A DNA stretch of 64,000 nucleotides from Nannobrachium achirus (GCA_963921795.1 OY997661.1:42425466-42489465); one strand, 5' to 3'. Shown: positions 21,726 to 32,088, numbered from the stretch's first letter. Notes: generated from the letters alone by a model not told the origin. A program made the numbers and translations.

Positions 21726-22668
21726 TTAAAGGGGAAGACCACCCATTTTCAATATTGAACTGTGTCATTAACACCTTGACGTCCGAAATAGAATGGTGGT
21801 TGGTAGATTAGCCGTGACATTTCTATTATTGTATTGTGATCTGAGACATAATATTATGTTTATAAACATGACCCCGCAGCCCCTCCATCTTGAACAGCGC
21901 CGCTGTTTTTTCTTTTTTTTTCCCCCCCAGGCCAGTAACTCACCATGATTTTCTCGATTTCCGTTGGGATAGAATGGGGGTTTTGGCCGATCGTCGATGT
22001 CCCCGTGCGTTTCGCGTGCGCGATCCTTTCACGTAAATGTCCCCGCAAATAGTCCATGTGTGACTGAAGAACAGAACTGAAAAGTTTCGCTAGCATAGCC
22101 CCAAGCATGGCTGCAGGAGGAGCTTGAGTGTGTAGACAGTAAACGGATGGGTGGAAGGTGCCTTGGAGAAGGAGAGGCGCTGACGTCACCTCTGCTTCAT
22201 GCACGGTCTGCATGAGCTATCAGTGCACGAGTGGTGACTAGGGAAGGTTAGACGATCGCCGATTTTCGGATCAAAAGCTTTTATTCCGGTTTTAAAGACA
22301 AAGTCCGGGAATGTACGACGTGGCTGAGAGTCCCTGGGGGGATGTGCGATATAGTACGGTTTTAACATTAAGGGGCTCCCCTTGGCTTAGAAGGTGTTAA
22401 TATACCTTAGAGGAGTTGTGTGGAAAAAAAAAAAAAGTTCCCCCTCTTCTGTGTTGCCTAGAAGGAAAGAGGATTGATTTTGGGGTTTGTATTGCAAATC
22501 ACAACTTGATGACATCACACATTGTACTTTACAATACAAACCCCAAAATCAATCCTCCAGTTCTAGGCAACACAGAAGAGGGGGAACTTTTTTTAATTTC
22601 CACACAACTCCTCTAAGGTATATTAATTACATAGTTCAATATTGAAAATGGGTGGTCTTCCCCTTTAA
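21726..22668. mobile_element. TTAA-flanked element nested in family I
   Basis: Ends TTAAAGGGGAAGACCACCC and GGGTGGTCTTCCCCTTTAA continue inward as CATTTTCAATATTGAACT and its complement. TTAA at both borders suggests piggyBac-type insertion. It contains a second strong inverted repeat at 22399-22626. No transposase frame; short open frames are not gene-like. Confidence 0.88.
22399..22626. repeat. Inner inverted repeat of the TTAA element
   Basis: About 95 bp beginning AATATACCTTAGAGGAG is mirrored ending CTCCTCTAAGGTATATT. Inner words GTTCCCCCTCTTCTGTGTTG and TTTTGGGGTTTGTATTG are both present in inverted form. The loop is about 35 bases. Confidence 0.88.
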
Positions 22669-22843
22669 GTAAAAGTATCAATAATGCAATGTACTGTAGA
22701 TGTACTCTGTTACAAGTAGAAGTCCGGTATTCAACATTTACTTGAGTAAAAGTGCAAAAGTATTGGTATCAAAATGTACTAAAAATACCAAAAGCAAAAG
22801 TACAGAATGTCCCATTTCAAGTTATCAAATGTAAAACAATCTT

Positions 22844-22920
22844 TTGAAAATAGCCGATCTACAAGCTCACAATGCGTCGCATCGCAACACATTGTGAGCT
22901 TGTAGATCGGCTATTTTCAA
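22844..22920. repeat. Hairpin module in family I, intact
   Basis: TTGAAAATAGCCGATCTAC pairs with GTAGATCGGCTATTTTCAA. The related copy at 26899 reads CTTTTGAAATAGCCAAAG at the same place and lacks the hairpin. Confidence 0.92.
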
Positions 22921-23537
22921 ATGGCCAAAATGTATATACGGCTGAAGTGGTTAATGTATGTTTTGTAATAATAATAAAAATCTACAAAGTAACTAGTAAC
23001 TAAAGTTTTGAAATAAACGTAGTGGAGTAAAAGTACAATATTTGGATCCGAGATGTAGTGGAGTAGAATAAAAGTATTGGAAATTGGAATTACTCAAGTA
23101 AAGTACAAATAACTCAAAAGTGTACTTAAGTACAGTACTTAAGTAAATGTACTTAGTCACTTTACACCACTGCTTCAGTTGTACTTTGTTGTATGCTGTC
23201 GTGCACCGAAAATATATCTACAAGATCACAACACATTGCAGCATAACACGTAGCGAATCAGTCATCTTTGGTGCGTCACACCAGTGTGCTTGGTGGTACA
23301 GTATGTGACCTCACATTGTACTACTGTAACCCTTAACATCATACTGCATAATCCAACATATCTGAAGTCAAATCATTCCTTTAATTGATTTTCAGACATA
23401 TCATCCTTTAGCCACGATGCTTGTAATTCTATTATATTGATATGAACTTAGAAATCTGTAAACTGCTCTCCCTTTCCTTGAGTCTTTGCCTCTTCCACAA
23501 ATAACAGCTATTTGAAGCTGTTCAAAGTCCTTTCCTT

Positions 23538-24557
23538 ATAGAGCATTGCAGCGGAAGTGGTTTCCTGGTGCCACTTAACTCATTGAGTGCCTATCCCGAA
23601 TTAGTTCGGGATATATTATCGCATACCAGAGTGCCTATCCCGAACATGTTCGGGATATTAAAAAAAAAAAAAAAAAAATTAATTTTTTTTGGACCCCATC
23701 AAATCTAGTGAACATGATTTCAATCGCGATTTTGCATGTTCCACCCCCATACAACCCCATCTAACATACAGGGCAGCCATGTTTGTTTACATAACATGTA
23801 AAACATAATGGCGATTATCTCAAGAATGCCTGAACGGATTTCCAATCGGATTTTTTTGTTTGAAAGCTGTGAACAAACTGCACAAATCCACGTCAATGCA
23901 ATCCAGGATTGCATTGGATTTTTTAGAGCTCATTCTTCTCTGTTTTTTTCCCATGCATGAGGTGTGCAAGGTTTAATCATGGCTAAGTTGACGAAAATAA
24001 GGCTTCTAAAATGCTTGGTAGCCAATAGCTAACTTCAAGCTAACTTCATCCTCTTCCTGTACATGCACAAAGGAAAGTGTTCAGGCAAGTCATGGCTGCA
24101 GGGCTTCTGCATATACCAGCATATCTCTATAGGATTTTCTATGGCCACTGGGCGCCCTCTAGTGGTGAAAGGGGTGGCACTCAATGAGTTAATATTCCCC
24201 ATTAATTTTCGCCATAGACTTTTACAAAAATATTTATAACAATTATGTTAAGCCTCGAACCAAGCCATCCAGGATGGCAGTGAATCATGAACATGAGACC
24301 TTTGTTTCTATGAAAAGAACATTTTGAAAATAGCTAAACAAAGGGTAGTTATTAAATGTAGTATATCAAATAATGTAATATTAAAATATGTTTTCACATA
24401 GGATCAAATGTTATATGGTCAAGATTCACTGCCATCCTGGATGGCTTGGCTCTAGGCTTAACATAATTGTTAAAAATATTTTTGTAAAAGTCTATGGCGA
24501 AAATGAATGGGGAATATTAAGTGGCACCAGGAAACCACTTCCGCTGCGATGCTCTAT
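23538..24557. mobile_element. Long-armed palindromic element R
   Basis: The left arm (23538-23574 and 24193-24300) is mirrored by 24412-24557. Paired words include ATAGAGCAT and ATGCTCTAT, GGTTTCCTGGTGCCAC, and CCATCCAGGATGGCAGTGA. The left arm is interrupted by a TTAA element (23575-24192); the right arm keeps the intact TTAA site at 24517-24520. Confidence 0.88.
23575..24192. mobile_element. TTAA-flanked element, family Q copy 1
   Basis: Ends TTAACTCATTGAGTGCC and GGCACTCAATGAGTTAA are perfectly inverted. A direct repeat of GTGCCTATCCCGAA follows the left end. The empty target is visible in the opposite arm of the surrounding palindrome, which proves a TTAA duplication. Confidence 0.93.
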
Positions 24558-24719
24558 GTGGTGTGGCCATTTTCCTGCCATCTCTGCTGATTTGCATATC
24601 GCAGACATGTTCCTGAACTTCAAAAAAGATTAGCACTGTACATCCCCGTCTTGTACAGTAGGTGTCATCTTCACGTCCACAACGCGCCAGTAAACTCAAC
24701 ACAGGGTTCATTGGTTTAG

Positions 24720-25171
24720 TAGTCTTGCGTTGCCTCCACGATTTGCGAATGCTCCCGGCATACAGTCTGGGAGACGGAGGTTCTAACAATGAGTGCGAGA
24801 TAAAGCAGATGTGACGCTTTACCCTTGGTGCAGTAGCGAGAACAAGTCTTACTGGAAGCGTTATGTCATCTTTCAATATTTTTTGAGGCGTTATTTTGTC
24901 TTTCTCTGGTGTTGTTGGTGCAACTTCCATGATTGCTGTTGTTGGTGCAACTTCCATGATGTTTTCAAATGTTTTCTTAAACTATACACGCATTACAAGA
25001 ATGTGCCGCACAGACTCTGTCTGTGCGAGTGTGTTTCTTCTATGTTTCCAATAGGACTACAGTTCAGTGCAGTGGCGGCTACTTCCGATACTCGCCGTTT
25101 GGGAATTGTAGTTCCAGACTCTATATAGCATTCGGGGATTGTGGAACAGCCGCCTGGCTACGCGAGACTTA
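24720..25171 (-). mobile_element. Family T element abutting the rab9a stop codon
   Basis: The right end GGCTACGCGAGACTTA and left end TAGTCTTGCG match the element at 55666-56123 in opposite orientation, including the CTATATAGCATTCGG and GCAAATGCTCCCGGCA-like blocks. The flanks TTGGTTTAG (24711-24719) and GCGGTTTAG (25172-25180) match at seven of nine bases. The right flank copy contains the rab9a stop codon. The rab9a message must therefore read into this element if its 3' UTR is more than a few bases long. Confidence 0.82.
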
Positions 25172-25176
25172 GCGGT

Positions 25177-25788
25177 TTAGCAACAGGGGGTGTTGGGCGG
25201 CGCTTTCTTGCGGTGCAGGTCGACGGTGTCGTCGGACACCGTGTGCTCGCCGCGGTCGTCCGTGGAGAGCACGCGCCGCACTGCCTCCTCGAAGGCCGAC
25301 GCCACGTTGGTGGCGTCCTTGGCGCTCGTCTCGAAGTACGGGTGGCCGCCGTTCTCGCCGCACCACTGCCGCGCGTCCTCCGCCGACACCTGCCGCTCGG
25401 CCACGTCCAGCTTGTTGCCCAGCACGACGAACGGGAAGCCCTCGGGGTCCCGGACGTCGGCGTAGTAGGCGAACTCCTTCTTCCAGTTGGCCAGGTTGCG
25501 GAAGCTCTGGCCGTCGTCCACGCTGAAGGTGAGCAGGCAGCAGTCGGAGCCGCGGTAGAAGGGCGTGCGCAGGCTGCGGAAGCGCTCCTGGCCCGCCGTG
25601 TCCCAGATCTGCAGCGTGACGGGGCGGCCGTCCACCTCCAGCTCCTTGTTGAGGAACTCCACGCCGATGGTGTGGAAGAGGTGCGTGTCGAACTTGTTGG
25701 TGACGTAGCGGTTCATGAGCGACGACTTGCCCACGCCGCCGTCGCCCAGCAGGATGACCTTCAGCAGGGTGGACTTGGGAGACATCAT
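25177..25788 (-). CDS. rab9a: Ras-related protein Rab-9A
   Basis: An intact 203-residue small GTPase of the Rab family; human Rab9A has 201. Rab9 acts on late endosomes in retrieval of mannose-6-phosphate receptors to the trans-Golgi network. Visible motifs: P-loop GDGGVGKS (15-22), switch I HTIGVEF (39-45), WDTAGQE with the catalytic Gln67 (62-68), NKLD (125-128) and ETSAK (153-157). The tail ends in the double cysteine CC (202-203), the geranylgeranylation site. SVDDGQSFRNLANWKKEF is strongly Rab9-like. Two ATG codons open the frame (MMSPKS); the second could be the start. The coding sequence is one GC-rich exon, as in mammals. The tceanc neighbourhood favours rab9a over rab9b. The antisense 272-codon frame is a shadow of its GC bias. 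Confidence 0.97.
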   Translation of the reverse strand: MMSPKSTLLKVILLGDGGVGKSSLMNRYVTNKFDTHLFHTIGVEFLNKELEVDGRPVTLQIWDTAGQERFRSLRTPFYRGSDCCLLTFSVDDGQSFRNLANWKKEFAYYADVRDPEGFPFVVLGNKLDVAERQVSAEDARQWCGENGGHPYFETSAKDATNVASAFEEAVRRVLSTDDRGEHTVSDDTVDLHRKKAPPNTPCC

Positions 25789-25911
25789 GGTTGGAGGCCC
25801 TGGGGTGGAGACTGGCCGGGGTGGAGACTAGCCGGGGTCAGGGACGGGGGCTACGGTATCTGTACCGGAGATTCAGGACACAGGAGCAACGTGGGACAAG
25901 GCTGCCACCTG
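25789..25911 (-). promoter_or_regulatory. rab9a: rab9a 5' leader
   Basis: GC-rich sequence directly upstream of ATGATG, with a near-direct repeat of CCGGGGTGGAGACT. It ends at a family A transposon whose terminus reads TCTGCACGTCCCTGCAG on the minus strand. That string looks like a splice acceptor, but no transcript evidence is available and the match may be accidental. Confidence 0.4.
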
Positions 25912-26275
25912 CAGGGACGTGCAGAGAATGTTAGAGAGACATTTCTAAAAGGGCCTTAAGTGAAAATATCGAAAATAGCAGACCTCCGAGCTTGGAGGTC
26001 GGCTATTTTCAGTACTTGATACCACACTGAACTAAGCATACAAAAAGGCAATGTGGCATACAGCATGGATTTCAACACAGAGAGGGCAATTCTTTCAACA
26101 TAAGATGCTGCATTCAAGTTCATGAACAGGAGAGTCTGGACAAGGCAATTCTCTTGAATGATGCCTTCAGGTATGGCATGGAAAGAGGGCATTTGCACTT
26201 CTTTCACCATAGTAAAAACTGCATTCATGGTCTGGAGAGGGCACTTTTACAGACAGATAAAGGGCAGGGGCTGCT
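25912..26275. mobile_element. hAT-like element, family A copy 1, right end lost
   Basis: Starts CAGGGACGTGCAGAGAATG and follows family A through a shortened hairpin (25971-26010, GCAGACCTCCGAGCTTGGAGG) to GATAAAGGGCAGGGGCTG. It is broken before the terminal CACGTGCCTG. It lies immediately upstream of rab9a. Confidence 0.78.
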
Positions 26276-26445
26276 GGCCTACTGGTCCAGGGCGCATACC
26301 AATTAGGCATTGCTACATAGGCATGGATGCCTGGCAGCGTCGCCGGTTCGATTCCCGATGCGGACGACCTTTGCCGCGCGTCACCCCCCATCTCTCCCTA
26401 TTTCCTGTCAGTCCTATCAATAAATGCAGAAAAGCCCCCAATCGT
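26276..26445 (+). mobile_element. tRNA-derived SINE
   Basis: A B-box-like CGGTTCGATTCCC is followed by GCGCGTCACCCCCCATCTCT, CCTATTTCCTGTCAGTCC and TCAATAAATGCAGAAAAGCC. This is the body and tail of a widespread fish tRNA-type SINE. The head is partly lost. Confidence 0.7.
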
Positions 26446-26539
26446 ATTGGGGCCGTTGTATGCACTTTCAAGTCAACTTACTTTCCAAATTAAGCTTCCA
26501 AATGAAGCATGTATTAGATAGCATTTTTATATGGACTAT

Positions 26540-26655
26540 TTCTATGCATTTGATGAATTGATGTTGATGTTTTGATGATGTATTACCTTGTGCAGTCCTA
26601 TCTTATTGTAAGTCGCTCTGGATTAAGAGTGTCTGCTAAATGACTACATTTGTTA
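26540..26655 (+). mobile_element. SINE/LINE 3' tail fragment
   Basis: GTAAGTCGCTCTGGATTAAG followed by AGTGTCTGCTAAATGACTAC is the conserved 3' tail of a common group of fish SINEs. The 5' portion is not recognisable. Confidence 0.65.
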
Positions 26656-26898
26656 ATTGTAAGCTTTCACATTCATGTCATATTGATCAGCATGTCGATT
26701 TCCATGTCAGGAAAATGACTAATTGATGTCAGTCAGCTATGTAACACAGTTACACTGCCTTAGCCTCCTCATTAGCCGCTGATTAATATAATTAATTTCT
26801 TACAGGATGTGCAACATGTAGGATGTTGGTGATATGCAGCGTTGGGTATCACATGTACTGAGATCACATGTTCTTCTGTCCTTTACTGTACATCAAAA

Positions 26899-27318
26899 CA
26901 GTGGTGGAAGAAGTACTCACATGTTTTACTTAAGTAAAAGTATCAATAGTAGAATGCAGAAATACTCAAGTTACGTACCAGTCTGGTATTCAGAATTTAC
27001 TTGAGTAAAAGTACAGAAGTATTGGCATAAAAAGAAATATTCCATTTCATGTTTTCAAAATGTATAAATCTTTTGAAATAGCCAAAGTCTATTATTTAGG
27101 GCTGAAGTGGTAAATGTATGTTTTGTAATAATATTAAAAAATGTACACTAAATTTTTATAATAATTGTAGTGGTGTTAAAGTACTATATTTGCCTGAGAT
27201 GAAATAGAATAGAAGTTAAAAGTATTGAAAATGGGTAATATATCTAACCAAGTTTGAAGTGAGCGGTGGTGCGCGTGTGTGTGCGTGGCCGTGTGTGTGT
27301 AGCAGTTCATTTCAGGGT

Positions 27319-27372
<54 letters not shown>

Positions 27373-27552
27373 CGCCACTTGGTCACCAGCTGTATTGCAG
27401 CTCATGCTCAGGCTACATACACGCACAGTAACCTACACACACACTCACGCTAAGGAGACTGTGTACCACCGCTCAAAAATACATCAAAACCTCAGAATTG
27501 TAATTACTGTAAGTACAGTGCTTGAGTAAATGGACTCTACTTTACACCACTG
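26899..27552. mobile_element. hAT-like element, family I copy 3, no hairpin
   Basis: Ends CAGTGGTGGAAGAAGTACTC and CTCTACTTTACACCACTG. Flanks CATCAAAA and CATAAAAA match at seven of eight bases. Where copy 2 has the hairpin, this copy reads CTTTTGAAATAGCCAAAG. An insertion with a (TG)n tract lies at 27261-27474. Confidence 0.85.
27261..27474. mobile_element. TGAGCGGTGGT-ended insertion with (TG)n
   Basis: Ends TGAGCGGTGGT and ACCACCGCTCA are inverted. The middle holds a 49-bp (TG)n tract at 27320-27368. It resembles 12486-12690. Confidence 0.6.
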
Positions 27553-27703
27553 CATAAAAACGTATAAAACAAGTCACGGCAAATGGTATTTCTCACCGCG
27601 TTATTATTACTGCAGACAAATCATTTTTAATCCAAGCACCTGCGAGGGAGAGAGGAGTGCAAACAGAAGGTCATTTGTACCACAGCAGTCATTCTCATTA
27701 AGC

Positions 27704-28210
27704 TTAACTCATATAGTGCCAATCCCGAGAAGACTCGTGAAAAATACTCGAGTATCACATGGTGCCAATCCCGAGTATACTCGTGAAAAGTAATATATTA
27801 CTGTAACGGCGGATACATTACCGAGAACAATGGCCGGAGGTCCGGAGACGAAATCCGTCGCTGATTTCGCATCATCACGGCTCCACGAGCACAAAATAGT
27901 CCCATCCATAACATTGAGGTGGACGGGGGATCTCATCTTTAATGTCCATTATCTCAAAACTACACTTTAGAAGCTAGGATGGAGGCAGATGCTCGCTTAT
28001 GTTATACATGTATAAAAGCTCCCGGTCCGCCATTACACAACTCCACGTGGACAAGGATCGGTTCCGGCGCAGTACCCGATGACGTCAGACCGGAAGTGAT
28101 TGCGCTGTGGACTTCTGGCCTTCAAAACAAGATAACGGTTGTGATGCCAGCCTGAAGGTGGCATCGTGGACTTTATAATCCGTTAATTTCAGGGGCACTA
28201 AATGAGTTAA
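27704..28210. mobile_element. TTAA-flanked element, family Q copy 2
   Basis: Ends TTAACTCATATAGTGCC and GGGCACTAAATGAGTTAA. A direct repeat of GTGCCAATCCCGAG follows the left end, parallel to copy 1. Its right TTAA is also the left TTAA of the next element. Confidence 0.85.
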
Positions 28211-28519
28211 AGGAGTAGTTCACCCCCAAAATGACTTTTTTTCTATTGATTACTCATGCCATGGAGACTAGAGTTCAATAATATTTTTTGTTTTTTGTCG
28301 AATTCAAATTTGATAACAATAAATTTACCCCCATTCGTTCCGGATGGTGACCCGTTTCGAAACGGGTCACCATCCGGAATCAATGGGGGTAAATTTACTA
28401 TTTACTATTTTTTGTCTTAGGAATGTGACAAAAACCAAAAAATATTATTGAACTCTACTCTCCATGGCATGAATAATCAATAGAAAAAAAGTCATTTTGG
28501 GGGTGAACTACTCCTTTAA
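28207..28519. mobile_element. TTAA-flanked palindrome, family P
   Basis: A nearly perfect palindrome of 313 bp. Ends TTAAAGGAGTAGTTCACCCC and its complement; centre GGATGGTGACCCGTTTCG and its complement. No coding potential. It is fully self-complementary, so a transcript would form a long hairpin. Confidence 0.93.
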
Positions 28520-29057
28520 GCTTAAATAAACTAATATATTTTTTATGTATTATGTATTTATTTTTCAGAAATAGCTAAAATAGCATATCTACAACTTAGT
28601 GATGTGATGCGATGAATTGTTTGCTAGTAGAGCGTCTATCTTTGCCATTTATCGTACATATGACAAAGTAGGACTCAAGTGGTTAATATAATAATCTTCT
28701 AGTAAGGTTGAGGCTGTTATTGTGTGGTAGTAGTGGTACTGTGATGTGTTTTGGAGACAGAACTGCTCATAAAGTATGTCTTCAATGCAGAGAGAAAACG
28801 ACAATGCAGTTGTACTATTAGCTTTACAATGCTGTTAGCCATAGTAAAGAACTTCATTCACTCACTGAGAGACATACCACTCGGTCAGTAGTAGTACTAG
28901 CCTTGCTTAAATTCCTTTCCCATGACCAATCCTATTAGCCAAAATAGTTTTTGTCAGGTTTCAATCTGCACCTTCAATGAAGACTTAAGTGTACCTTTAA
29001 TCCAGTAACACACCAACACACTTCCAGAGGGAGTCTACACATTCCACTCCAAACTGT
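28520..29057. other. Intergenic with a decayed hairpin arm
   Basis: A left-arm remnant, GCTAAAATAGCATATCTACA, lies near 28573 without its partner. Nothing else is recognised. Confidence 0.4.
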
Positions 29058-29523
29058 CAGGGGTGTCGCACCAAATTCTGGGCCCTGGGTACAAGGATTC
29101 ACAGCGGGCCCCCCATGAATGTTCTTCATAAGGGGAGGGGGTTTAACCCATTTAGACTGGGAACATTACGCATTATGTTGTGCTTTAACTATTGAAAAAT
29201 AGCAGATCTACAAGCTCACAGCGCGGCACTGTGAGCCACGGACTGTGCCATGGACCCCGATGTCAAAACATTTAGTTCCAGGGACTGGGACCCCCTAGAA
29301 GCAACATTTGAGTTAAAAATGTTCGCTTAAAAAAATACATTATATTCAAAGATTTGCACACATTTTCCCCGACTTTTCAAAAATAGCAGATCTACAAGCT
29401 CGCAGCTTGTAGATCTGCTATTTTTCAATAGCTAAAGTATAAAATAATTAAGGCCCCTCCACCTTGGGCCCTAGTAATTCAGTCCCACCCCCCCCCCCCC
29501 CCCCCCCCCTTGTGACGCCCCTG
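29058..29523. mobile_element. hAT-like element, family F copy 1
   Basis: Ends CAGGGGTGTCGCACC and GTGACGCCCCTG with the conserved TCTGGGCCCTGGGTACAAGG block. A half hairpin lies near 29202 and a short hairpin at 29379-29425. A run of about 23 C follows near 29487-29509. Confidence 0.8.
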
Positions 29524-29607
29524 GGAGCATGCATCCTAAAACAGGCCTGAATAAAAGTACAACAGGAGAGAATTCTATTCAGCCTCATACATCACACTAG
29601 ACTAGAT

Positions 29608-29801
29608 CAGTGTTTCTCAAACTTTCAAATTTCAAGGTCTCCCCTTAACTCTGACAGTGTATACACATGGAACCAAATGAACCTGTTAGGGTTCATTTGG
29701 TTCCATTTGTACACTGTCAGAGTTACAGACTTATATGGGTCAATTTAGACCCCCCGAAAAGGAACCCACAGAGCCCCTGGAATCCACTTTGAGAACCAAT
29801 G
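29608..29801. mobile_element. Short hAT-like element of D/E type
   Basis: Ends CAGTGTTTCTCAAACTTTC and CACTTTGAGAACCAATG. Flanks GACTAGAT and TTCTAGAT share six of eight bases. Inside, GGAACCAAATGAACC is mirrored by GGTTCATTTGGTTCC. Confidence 0.72.
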
Positions 29802-30326
29802 TTCTAGATAATGGAATGAGTTCACAGTGAGATATAAGGCATGCTTTCTATCTATAGGGTTGGGATCCGGAGCTGGAGGACAGAATCGGAGGAACCGGAT
29901 CCACCATTGAGGAACTTTAATTGGTTCCATCACATTTGGAAGGATTTCAGCCACCCGTGAGACACTTCATGTCGACTATACAATTACAATACCGGTTGTT
30001 CTCATGCGTTTTAATTTCAATGATCAACATAACTCTGGGAGTGTACAAAATGGACCCGTAAGCATCCATTTGGTTCCATTTGCACTCTCAGAGTTACAGT
30101 ACTCTTAGGAATCTTTGAAGGAAACCGTTAAGGAGTCTTATTGTTAAAATCCTAAAATGGATCCCAACCCTATTTATAAGCCCTCAATCTGCCTACTGTG
30201 CATGCCATCCATTTAATAGCAACTATGATTTGCTCATTACAAGCATGGCATCCTGAGAAAAACACGACCCACCAAAATAAAAAATACTTGAGTTGGCTTC
30301 AAAATAGCAGATCCCCAAGTACGGTA

Positions 30327-30726
30327 CAGTGTTGATTTCGTCAACTAAAACTATGACGAAAAATATTTGTCGACTGTGTCGACGAAAACAAAATAAAAAC
30401 GAAATAAAAACTAAGCTGTGATGACTAAAACTAAGACTAAATATATTGACAATTTCGTCAACAAAATAAAAACTAGACTAAAACGTTAGGGAGGGACTAG
30501 TGGAGTCATTTTATGTTTGGTTGCTCTCAGGTGTTGTATGCTGAAAATAGCAGATCTACATTGTAGATCTGCATTTCAGTTGACTAAATCAACTGTAGAT
30601 TTAGTCGCCTAAAATCTTATATTTAGTCAACTAGAATTTGACTAAAACTAAAACTTTTCAAGTGACTAAATCATGACTAAAACTAAATTACATTTTATTC
30701 AAAAGACTATGACTAAAACAACACTG
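30327..30726. mobile_element. hAT-like element, family H copy 3
   Basis: Ends CAGTGTTGATTTCGTC and AAAACAACACTG; flanks GTACGGTA and GTACTGTA match at seven of eight bases. The hairpin is reduced to GCAGATCTACA and TGTAGATCTGC with a single-base loop (30541-30579). Opposite orientation to copies 1 and 2. Confidence 0.88.
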
Positions 30727-30994
30727 GTACTGTAGCATCTCCAGGTTTTCAATGGACCTGGAATGGTATTTTAATTGATAGCTCATTAACGACTGCCCTA
30801 AGCCTAACGAGTTGTCATAGAGATTGCACTGTTGTTGTTATTGAAAACACGACAGGTTGCCCTAGAAATCAGGGAACCATCTGGAAAGCAGACTGTCCAC
30901 ACCCGAGTGAATCCATGGTTGACAAAGCACCACCAACTGATAAGACATGATAGGCCTGGTATGGGTGGCATGGTATCACCCTGATACCCCTGCA

Positions 30995-31428
30995 CAGGGG
31001 TGTGTGTCACACCAAATTCTGGGCCCTGGGTACTTTAACTATTGAAAAATAGCAGATATACAAGATCGCAGCATGGCACTTAGCTTGTAGATCTGCTATT
31101 TTTTTTTTTTATCGTTAAACATAATATCTTTCAAAATATATATATATATTTTGAAAAACCTTTGTTTCTATGTGTCAGTGGTGCTCAAACTATTTCATGT
31201 GAAGGACCCACAACATTATATGTATTTGGCCACGGACCCCCATCTCAAAATATTTAGTTCCAGGGACCCCCCATGAAGCAAAATCTGAGTTACAAATGTT
31301 CGCTTAAAAATACATTTATACAAAGATAACACACATTTTCACGACTTTTCAAAAATAGCAGATCTACAAGCTTGTAGATATGCTATTTTTCAATAGCTAA
31401 AGTATAAAATAAGGGTGTGACGCCCCTG
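30995..31428. mobile_element. hAT-like element, family F copy 2
   Basis: Ends CAGGGGTGTGTGTCACACC and GTGTGACGCCCCTG. It contains two hairpins (31044-31105 and 31351-31390) on either side of an E-type segment starting CAGTGGTGCTCAAAC. Confidence 0.82.
31351..31390. repeat. Zero-loop palindrome derived from the hairpin module
   Basis: AAAAATAGCAGATCTACAAG is followed directly by CTTGTAGATATGCTATTTTT. This is a 40-bp palindrome with one mismatch and no loop. The whole GC-rich inner stem has been removed symmetrically. Confidence 0.95.
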
Positions 31429-31774
31429 CCCATGCAGTATAGGTTGGGATATTAATATCTTTGCAGGGGGCATCAGACTTGTTCCTAAGTTTCAATGGTT
31501 CATTCAAAACGATTATAACCGCTTTGAGCTGGCTAATAGATCTATAGATAGATCACCACGTCACTAAATATAACAGCTTCTAATATAATACAACCAAATG
31601 GGATGAGTAGGCTAAAGAAGTCTGCAGCCAATTATCCAAGTTTCTTTTTTTCTTTTTTTTAGAAGATGTCTAGTTTAATATTGTGTTCCATAGCTGCATT
31701 TTCTTAAAACAAATTTGCAGGCCTAAATGAAGTAATGGCATAACTTCTATCAAAACAACTGAGGTCCATAACTT
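31429..31774. other. Intergenic, nothing recognised
   Basis: AT-rich sequence with a T-rich tract near 31640. No element ends or exons are supported. Confidence 0.4.
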
Positions 31775-32088
31775 TTTATATTAACCACTTGAACCCTAGT
31801 GTCCGCCTCGTGCTGCGAGGCGTTGTGAGCTTGTAGATCAGCTATTTTTAGCAAAGAGGTTTGGTGTAGAGGGGAAAAAGAGCAGACTAAGTACAAAGTG
31901 ATAGGTTAAGTTTACTAAGTATTGACAGTTCAAGTGGTTAAATATCTGAAAAGACACATTGACATGAATCCAAAATACACTGATGATTGTGCTGTCAAAT
32001 ATGGAATCTATGAAAAGGTTGTGGGGGTCCCCGTTTCATCTCTCTCTCAACTAAGGGGTCCTTGGCCTGAAAATGTTGACGACTCCTG
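31775..32088. mobile_element. Family C copy 4, left half lost
   Basis: The sequence enters the family near the hairpin: only the right arm remains (GCGAGGCGTTGTGAGCTTG). It then follows the consensus to GTTGACGACTCCTG at 32088. Confidence 0.75.

Larger units (their letters stand above)
21695..23172. mobile_element. hAT-like element, family I copy 2, interrupted
   Basis: Ends CAGTGGTGTAAAAAGTAC and GTCACTTTACACCACTG with a perfect duplication, CTTCAGTT, at 21687-21694 and 23173-23180. The copy is split by a TTAA element (21726-22668) and carries an intact hairpin at 22844-22920. Confidence 0.93.

Noticed and set aside
25905-25925. A family A terminus acting as rab9a splice acceptor
   Set aside because: The pyrimidine-rich CACGTCCCTGCAG fits a weak acceptor, but it is simply the conserved end of the transposon plus two flanking bases. 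No transcript evidence is available.
25141-25959. A 272-codon open frame on the + strand across rab9a
   Set aside because: It is the exact antisense of the rab9a coding exon. Its length comes from the high GC at third codon positions; the minus frame has every Rab motif.
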